A stretch of DNA of 10,225 nucleotides from an uncultured bacterium (lineage in GTDB: Bacteria > Cyanobacteriota > Vampirovibrionia > Gastranaerophilales > Gastranaerophilaceae), in the NCBI GenBank assembly GCA_900554385.1, contig USHE01000061.1, positions 1 through 10,225 on the forward strand, in the 5' to 3' direction. This document shows, piece by piece, positions 6,762 to 10,225 of this stretch. The translations under genes and the position numbers were made by a program. Position 1 is the stretch's first letter, and the number at the start of each line of letters is the position of its first letter. Below the pieces are notes generated by a model. The model ran no database searches, was not told where the DNA came from, and saw nothing but the letters and a program-made list of their open reading frames with translations.

Positions 6762-6791
6762 ATTATACAATAAAAATTTTTATTGTATAAT
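6762..6791. promoter_or_regulatory. Perfect 30-bp palindrome with overlapping divergent promoters
   Basis: The left arm ATTATACAATAAAAA (6762-6776) is followed directly by its exact reverse complement (6777-6791). Each end carries a TATAAT: plus strand 6786-6791, minus strand 6767-6762. Each also has a TATACA at 16 nt as a moderate -35, so the -35 of one promoter lies on the -10 of the other. The plus promoter would drive the acyltransferase pair and the minus one the phosphohexomutase. Because the two overlap, polymerase could occupy only one at a time. Palindrome and -10 boxes are seen directly; promoter activity is inference. Confidence 0.65.
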
Positions 6792-6811
6792 GGTAGTGAG
6801 GGATAAAGTTT

Positions 6812-7498
6812 ATGGTAAAAAAGAAAAAAGAATATACAAAAAGGACATCGTCCCAATACAACTTATGGCGTGGAATTTTTCAGAATTTAGTATGTAAGTT
6901 TGGCTACATGATTAGGTTTAAACTTGTATACAGATTGGAAGTCCATGGTTTAGAGAATGTACCAAAAGACAACGAATATATAGTTTGTCCAAATCACCTG
7001 TCAACACTTGATCCGCCGTTGATGGTGTCCATAATGCCGCGCCATGTTGCATTCATGGCCAAAAAAGAACTTTTTGACATTCCTTTTTTACGCTGGTGGA
7101 TAGACTGGCTCGGTGCATTTGCCGTAAACAGAGAAAGCCTCGGGCCTTCAACTATTAAAACTGTTATGGAAATAAAAAAAAGCAAATGGGTTTTTGGGAT
7201 ATTTCCACAGGGAACTCGAGGAGTAACAGGTGAAATAAGAGGCGTAACAAAAGGTTTTGCCGGGCTTGCCAAAATAACAAAATGCGCAATTCTTCCAGTT
7301 GGAATTATTGGCACTGATGAAGTGAAAAGATTACCGTTTAGCGGAAAAATTATCGTAAATATAGGCAAACCTATACCTTACAGCAACGACGTAGACAGCG
7401 TTGTTGAAAAATGGACAGAAGAAATTCAAAAATTAACAGGATTTACATATATTAAGGATGAAAATAAAGCTGAGAATTCAGAAATTCAGCAAAATTAG
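6812..7498 (+). CDS. plsC: PlsC-type 1-acylglycerol-3-phosphate acyltransferase, copy 1
   Basis: 228-aa member of the glycerolipid acyltransferase superfamily, expected to acylate the sn-2 position of lysophosphatidate to make phosphatidate at the inner membrane. The motifs are in order: NHLSTLDP (61-68) with the catalytic His62-x4-Asp67; FMAKKELF (81-88); GAFAVNRE (101-108); FPQGTRG (131-137), the acceptor phosphate-binding motif usually FPEGTRS; and LPVGIIGTD (161-169). The basic start MVKKKKEYTKR followed by a moderately hydrophobic segment suits interfacial binding. The ribosome site is GAGGG at 6798-6802. It is the first gene of a two-gene unit with a second PlsC homologue 9 nt downstream. 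The exact acceptor is inferred from the family. Confidence 0.9.
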   Translation: MVKKKKEYTKRTSSQYNLWRGIFQNLVCKFGYMIRFKLVYRLEVHGLENVPKDNEYIVCPNHLSTLDPPLMVSIMPRHVAFMAKKELFDIPFLRWWIDWLGAFAVNRESLGPSTIKTVMEIKKSKWVFGIFPQGTRGVTGEIRGVTKGFAGLAKITKCAILPVGIIGTDEVKRLPFSGKIIVNIGKPIPYSNDVDSVVEKWTEEIQKLTGFTYIKDENKAENSEIQQN

Positions 7499-7507
7499 GA
7501 GTTAAGA

Positions 7508-8212
7508 ATGGCGAAGAAAGTACGTAATTTCAACAGAAGATATCCATACGAATATAATATTTTCAGAACAATATTCTACTACGGATTTTTGTACGGAGTA
7601 GTTGTACCGTTCATGAAAATATTTTATAACTACGAAATTACAGGCAGAGAAAATCTTCCGACAAAAGCAAAGAGCGGAAAGTTTATCTATACAGCAAACC
7701 ATGTTTCAATCTTCGATCCTCCGATGGTTACAATGGCATGTAACAGACCAATTGCTTATATGGCAAAAAAAGAACTTTTTGAAAAAGGAGAAAAATTATC
7801 CTGGCTGGTAAAACGACTGGGTGCGTTTGCTGTTGACAGAACGAAACCGGAAATAGCTACCTTCAAAACAGTTAGAGATATTTTATCTACAAGCTGGTCT
7901 TTAGGGGTATTTCCACAAGGCGGAACTCGTCCTTACGGCAAACTGGAAGGGATTAAAAAAGGATTTGTCGTAATTGCCAAAAACGCAAAAGCTGACATCA
8001 TACCTGTTGCAATTGACGGCTGTGACGGATACCAAAAACTAAAACCATTTACAAGACGCAACGTTAAATTACATATTGGGAAACCGATTTCTTATAAGTT
8101 GCCGGAAGATGTGATTATTTACCAGTGGTGTGAACAGATTTCTAAGCTTGCGAACTATGAAAACTGCGCGCCTGTGCCAGAAACACCAACCAAAGAACCT
8201 GTTCAAGTATAG
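7508..8212 (+). CDS. PlsC-type acyltransferase, copy 2
   Basis: 234-aa paralogue of the preceding gene. It has NHVSIFDPP (64-72) with His65-x4-Asp70, YMAKKELF (84-91), LGAFAVDR (104-111) and IPVAID (165-170). The acceptor motif reads FPQGGTR (135-141), one glycine longer than the usual FPxGTR; a shifted loop there could alter substrate choice. Its AGGAG ribosome site (7497-7501) overlaps the stop codon of copy 1, so translation is likely coupled and the two proteins are made together. The C-terminus ends in a Pro/Glu/Thr-rich tail (about 220-234). The copies share the same motif order but differ clearly in sequence, so this is an old duplication and not a recent repeat. Whether copy 2 acts on lysophosphatidate, another lysolipid or a different acceptor is unknown. 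Transcription should end at the hairpin at 8239. Confidence 0.88.
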   Translation: MAKKVRNFNRRYPYEYNIFRTIFYYGFLYGVVVPFMKIFYNYEITGRENLPTKAKSGKFIYTANHVSIFDPPMVTMACNRPIAYMAKKELFEKGEKLSWLVKRLGAFAVDRTKPEIATFKTVRDILSTSWSLGVFPQGGTRPYGKLEGIKKGFVVIAKNAKADIIPVAIDGCDGYQKLKPFTRRNVKLHIGKPISYKLPEDVIIYQWCEQISKLANYENCAPVPETPTKEPVQV

Positions 8213-8238
8213 AGATGAAAAGATATATAAATACTACC

Positions 8239-8268
8239 AAAAATCCCCTGAAAATTCAGGGGATTTTT
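8239..8268. terminator. Bidirectional intrinsic terminator between convergent genes
   Basis: AAAAATCCCCTG (8239-8250) pairs perfectly with CAGGGGATTTTT (8257-8268) around a 6-nt loop. The A/T flanks make it work in both directions: the plus strand ends in TTTTT after the stem core, the minus strand likewise. It lies 26 nt past the acyltransferase stop and 33 nt past the stop of the converging HEAT-type gene. Confidence 0.92.
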
Positions 8269-8301
8269 GCTTGTCGTTTATTTAAAGAAAGGAATTATTG
8301 T

Positions 8302-9465
8302 TTAAGCTGCCTGAGCAGGAGCTTCTGCAGCCGGTTTCATTTCTACAGTTGCTGCCTGAGGGGCATTTTGAGCTGACTGATCAAGTTCATTCAACTTTTT
8401 GAGAGCTTCTTTTGCTGCATCCTGAACAGCTGGATCTACATTATTTTGAGCAATAGTGAAGATAGTATTCAGGTCATTTTTGTATGCAGGGTTTTGAATA
8501 TAACTCAAAGCCTCAACAGCAGACGCTCTAACAACCGGGTTAGGGTTATTCTTCAACTGTTCAACAATTGTTACAGCTCCAGGCAATTCTGTCAAAGGAA
8601 CCGTAGTATTAGTTAATTTTGCGACTTCATCACCGTAGAGTTTTTGCAGAATAGCTAAAGTGTACATAGCATAGCTTTTATTTCTTTCAGCAGCTTCATA
8701 AGCTGAAGGAGTATCTGCTAATTTCATTTCATCAGGGGTTAAAGTTTGTTTTTCGTCTTTTTTCTTACGAGCTGCGAGCTGTTCAGGTGTAGGACCAGCT
8801 AAGTTTGCAGTATCAAGTTTGACCATATTAGTCAAAGCATCCATAACTTTAACATCTAACAATTCAGTTGCTTTTTGCGGATCATTTTTCACCATATTGG
8901 CAATTTCTTCCATAGTAGCAGCCTGAACATCATAGTCAGGGCTTGTTAATTTAGCAACAAAACCGTTCAAATCAACTTGAGGAGTTAAGGGAGCAGATGG
9001 AACAACTTCAACAGCTTTAGTATCTTTTGGAGCTTCAGCCGGCTTGGTTACAACAGGTTCAGGAGCTGGCTGTGGAGCGTTAATATTTTGTTGAATAACC
9101 TGAGGAGCAGGTTGAACTACTTGAGGTGCAGGAACTTCAACCGGAGCAGCCGGAGCTTGAGCTGCGGGAGCAGGTTGAACTGCCGGAGGCTGTGGAGTTT
9201 GCATTACCGGAGGCATGTAGTAAGGCTGTTGATTAGTCTGCGGATAATCATACAACTGAGCCTGCGGATATGTATAATAAGGCATTGTCGGAGCAGCATA
9301 TTGAGGTTGTTGAGGAACATTTACAACAGCCTGACCAACTCCAGGGGTATTAACACTAGGATTGTGAACATCAATCTTTACAGCATTGTAATTAGGAGCA
9401 GGAGTAGCGTACTGCTGCATTTGTTGTTGCATGTATGGATTTACGTAATTTGGAATTTGCATCAT
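8302..9465 (-). CDS. Pro/Gln-rich protein with C-terminal HEAT-like repeats
   Basis: 387 aa in two parts. Residues 1-160 are rich in Pro, Gln, Ala and Tyr (for example QPAPQVVQ-type repeats) and look disordered, with no signal peptide or membrane helix. Residues 164-360 are mostly helical with HEAT/ARM-like units: LNGFVAKLTSPDYDVQAATM (about 166-185); VEQLKNNPNPVVRASAVEAL (301-320), the clearest HEAT unit with its P-VR-A-EAL pattern; and FTIAQNNVDPAVQDAAKEAL (336-355). A charged insert (ARKKKDEK, 231-238) separates the first unit from the others. The C-terminus is again Ala/Pro-rich. The function is not recognised; helical-repeat proteins of this kind are usually protein-binding scaffolds. 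The start is the first of two adjacent ATGs, 8 nt after AGGAAG (9479-9474). It appears to be a single-gene unit, with its own promoter and a shared terminator. Confidence 0.85.
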   Translation of the reverse strand: MMQIPNYVNPYMQQQMQQYATPAPNYNAVKIDVHNPSVNTPGVGQAVVNVPQQPQYAAPTMPYYTYPQAQLYDYPQTNQQPYYMPPVMQTPQPPAVQPAPAAQAPAAPVEVPAPQVVQPAPQVIQQNINAPQPAPEPVVTKPAEAPKDTKAVEVVPSAPLTPQVDLNGFVAKLTSPDYDVQAATMEEIANMVKNDPQKATELLDVKVMDALTNMVKLDTANLAGPTPEQLAARKKKDEKQTLTPDEMKLADTPSAYEAAERNKSYAMYTLAILQKLYGDEVAKLTNTTVPLTELPGAVTIVEQLKNNPNPVVRASAVEALSYIQNPAYKNDLNTIFTIAQNNVDPAVQDAAKEALKKLNELDQSAQNAPQAATVEMKPAAEAPAQAA

Positions 9466-9501
9466 CTTATTTTCTTCCTTTCAATAAATAATATTGTCGT
9501 A

Positions 9502-9531
9502 TTCCTATTCTACCTTTTAAATAACCGTCAA
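9502..9531 (-). promoter_or_regulatory. Candidate promoter of the HEAT-type gene
   Basis: On the minus strand, TTGACG (9531-9526) is a good -35. Eighteen nt further on, TAGGAA (9507-9502) is a mediocre -10. A better TAGAAT (9512-9507) sits too close, at 13 nt. The predicted start leaves a leader of about 30 nt carrying the AGGAAG ribosome site. Confidence 0.4.
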
Positions 9532-9576
9532 GAAAATAAATTGCTAAAATCGGAAAATTTTTTAATAATTCTTAAC

Positions 9577-9600
9577 AAAAAAGCGGAGTTTTAGCTCCGC
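9577..9600 (-). terminator. Intrinsic terminator after the pilin-like partial gene
   Basis: GCGGAG (9583-9588) pairs with CTCCGC (9595-9600). On the minus strand the stem is followed by six T residues (complement of 9582-9577). It starts 20 nt past the TAG at 9620. The hairpin is also close downstream of the putative variable region described in the next entries; DGR targets in other systems need a hairpin in that position, but the T-tract makes plain termination the default reading. Confidence 0.85.
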
Positions 9601-9619
9601 CTTTTCTTCTGGTAATTAA

Positions 9620-10225
9620 CTAATCACCCAAACACACAGCCTGAAGGTCGCTGTCGTAACGGCCGCCGTAGCTGTTCCAGCTCGAGCCCGTCGGGTAGAA
9701 GTACCTGTAGCAAGCGTAGCTGCGGGAGAACTCCTCACCAGACCACAAGTAGAAGCTGGGTTCTGGAAGTCCGTGAGATGTGGCGGTTCCGGGTTTGTAG
9801 GTTAAACCAGAAACGTTTTGTTTAGCCCCTATTGTTGGGTTGCCTTCGTAGATTGCACTAGCTATCTTTGCAAGGTCTGATGCTGTTGGCATGTTAGATT
9901 TACCGCCGCATTGTTTTACTGCGCCTGCCCAATAGTCTGATTCATAATCGCAATCGTTTACCATACCGTCTGCTTTCATTTGTTCACATTCTGCTTTTGT
10001 TACAGGTTTTGGGGTGAATGGGGCGCCAAAGCATTTGCCGCCGTCTAGATCTACAGCACAAGAGTTTCCTAAGCCATTTGCGTTAAACAACGCTACATCA
10101 TCGTTTTGTTTATTCGGTTTGCCTGTCCCGTTTACTTCAAATACCGCCGCTACACAGCTTGCCGTTGCGTTACTAACAGGTTTGTTGTCTTCGGTTGACC
10201 AGCCATATTGTTTCACAGGGTCTAA
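9620..10225 (-). CDS. C-terminal part of a secreted or pilin-like protein with a C-type-lectin-like (Lcl/FISUMP-style) domain
   Basis: 201 residues are visible; the frame stays open to the window edge, so the true start lies outside (the GTG at 10216 is internal or unproven). It contains eight cysteines overall, a Gly/Asn-rich stretch with CAVDLDGGKC, then DYWAGAVKQCGG and MPTASDLAKIA (about 112-122). The last segment begins FYLWSGEE (158-165) and ends QAVCLGD. The order Trp-Ala-Cys, then PTxxxL, then YxWSxxE and a terminal V-C resembles DUF1566/Lcl-type C-type-lectin-like domains, and from memory resembles the heads of pilin-type proteins in gut Gastranaerophilales. Such proteins usually have a prepilin leader, which would be beyond the edge. 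It is probably displayed outside the cell and binds a ligand through the last ~45 residues. Base use in that last part is sharply different from the rest of the gene. Confidence 0.75.
   Translation of the reverse strand, partial: LDPVKQYGWSTEDNKPVSNATASCVAAVFEVNGTGKPNKQNDDVALFNANGLGNSCAVDLDGGKCFGAPFTPKPVTKAECEQMKADGMVNDCDYESDYWAGAVKQCGGKSNMPTASDLAKIASAIYEGNPTIGAKQNVSGLTYKPGTATSHGLPEPSFYLWSGEEFSRSYACYRYFYPTGSSWNSYGGRYDSDLQAVCLGD
9647..9760 (-). other. Putative diversity-generating retroelement variable region (VR)
   Basis: This is the 3' end of the preceding gene. In the 28 codons from 9730 down to 9647, 21 end in C and none ends in A, and GC is about 62% by hand count, whereas neighbouring genes prefer A/T at third positions. 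All adenines of that block are in codon positions 1 or 2. Encoded residues are mainly Tyr, Ser, Asp, Asn, Gly, Arg and Phe, set between fixed anchors (Trp-Ser-Gly-Glu-Glu before, Gln-Ala-Val-Cys after). Known DGRs copy a template rich in AAC codons with random changes at A, which yields NNC codons at the end of a C-type-lectin-like domain. No template repeat or reverse transcriptase is in the window, so this is a signature-based call. Confidence 0.5.

Noticed and set aside
6734..6856. N-terminal extension of the phosphohexomutase to an ATG at 6856
   Set aside because: It would run through the divergent promoters and into the acyltransferase coding region. The extra 41 residues are not family-like, and ATG 6733 has a good AAGGAG ribosome site.
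6994..7368. Minus-strand 124-residue open frame inside acyltransferase copy 1
   Set aside because: It lies wholly antisense to a well-conserved gene with all its motifs, and no start signal is present.
9088..9594. Plus-strand open frame of 168 residues antisense to the Pro/Gln-rich gene
   Set aside because: Its Arg/Leu/Asn-rich sequence is the mirror of the repetitive Pro/Gln codons. It has no ribosome site or family features and runs across the HEAT gene promoter and the terminator.
8302..9619. Search for a DGR template repeat or reverse transcriptase near the variable region
   Set aside because: No second copy of the WSGEE/QAVC-encoding sequence and no reverse-transcriptase-like protein was found by eye here or elsewhere in the window, so these parts are not annotated.
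1..10225. CRISPR arrays, insertion sequences, tRNA or rRNA genes
   Set aside because: No regularly spaced repeats, transposase-like proteins with inverted ends, or tRNA/rRNA-like sequences were seen; nearly all of the window is accounted for by protein genes and short spacers.

Overview
The window is AT-rich and tightly packed, with genes on both strands. The best taxonomic guess is a gut-type non-photosynthetic cyanobacterial relative (Gastranaerophilales / Vampirovibrionia, formerly Melainabacteria). The reasons are the pilin leader (FTLAEVLITLGIIGIVSAMTL) and the pilin C-terminal style, together with a HEAT-type protein with a Pro/Gln-rich N-terminus and the overall base composition. This is pattern recognition from memory and was not tested with a search.

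Layout. Positions 1-1762 (minus strand) hold metF (methylenetetrahydrofolate reductase), deoC (deoxyribose-phosphate aldolase, 14 nt downstream) and the first 52 codons of an FlhB/SctU-type export-gate protein. Positions 1806-3447 (plus) hold a SulP anion transporter split into two overlapping frames by one extra base in a CCCCAAAA run. Positions 3451-3669 (minus) hold a small XRE-type helix-turn-helix regulator, divergent from a type IV pilin / pseudopilin gene at 3753-4436 (plus). Between those two lie a near-consensus promoter and a perfect 18-bp palindrome that would sit at the transcription start. Positions 4466-6733 (minus) hold a long phosphohexomutase. It is divergent from a tandem pair of PlsC-type acyltransferases (6812-7498 and 7508-8212, plus), and a perfect 30-bp palindrome carrying two face-to-face promoters lies between. 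Positions 8302-9465 (minus) hold a Pro/Gln-rich protein with HEAT-like repeats. Positions 9620-10225 (minus) hold the 3' part of a secreted or pilin-like protein whose last ~45 codons look like the variable region of a diversity-generating retroelement (DGR).

Three clear hairpin terminators fall at the gene ends where they are expected (4435-4458, 8239-8268, 9577-9600).

The gene content is mostly housekeeping: one-carbon metabolism, nucleoside catabolism, sugar-phosphate interconversion and phospholipid synthesis, mixed with surface and export functions. The item most worth following up is the C-terminal coding block at about 9647-9760. It is GC-rich and dominated by NNC codons inside an AT-rich genome, at the very end of a C-type-lectin-like domain. 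That is the expected footprint of adenine-directed hypermutation, but no template repeat or reverse transcriptase is visible in this window. The second item is the XRE/pilin regulatory module.
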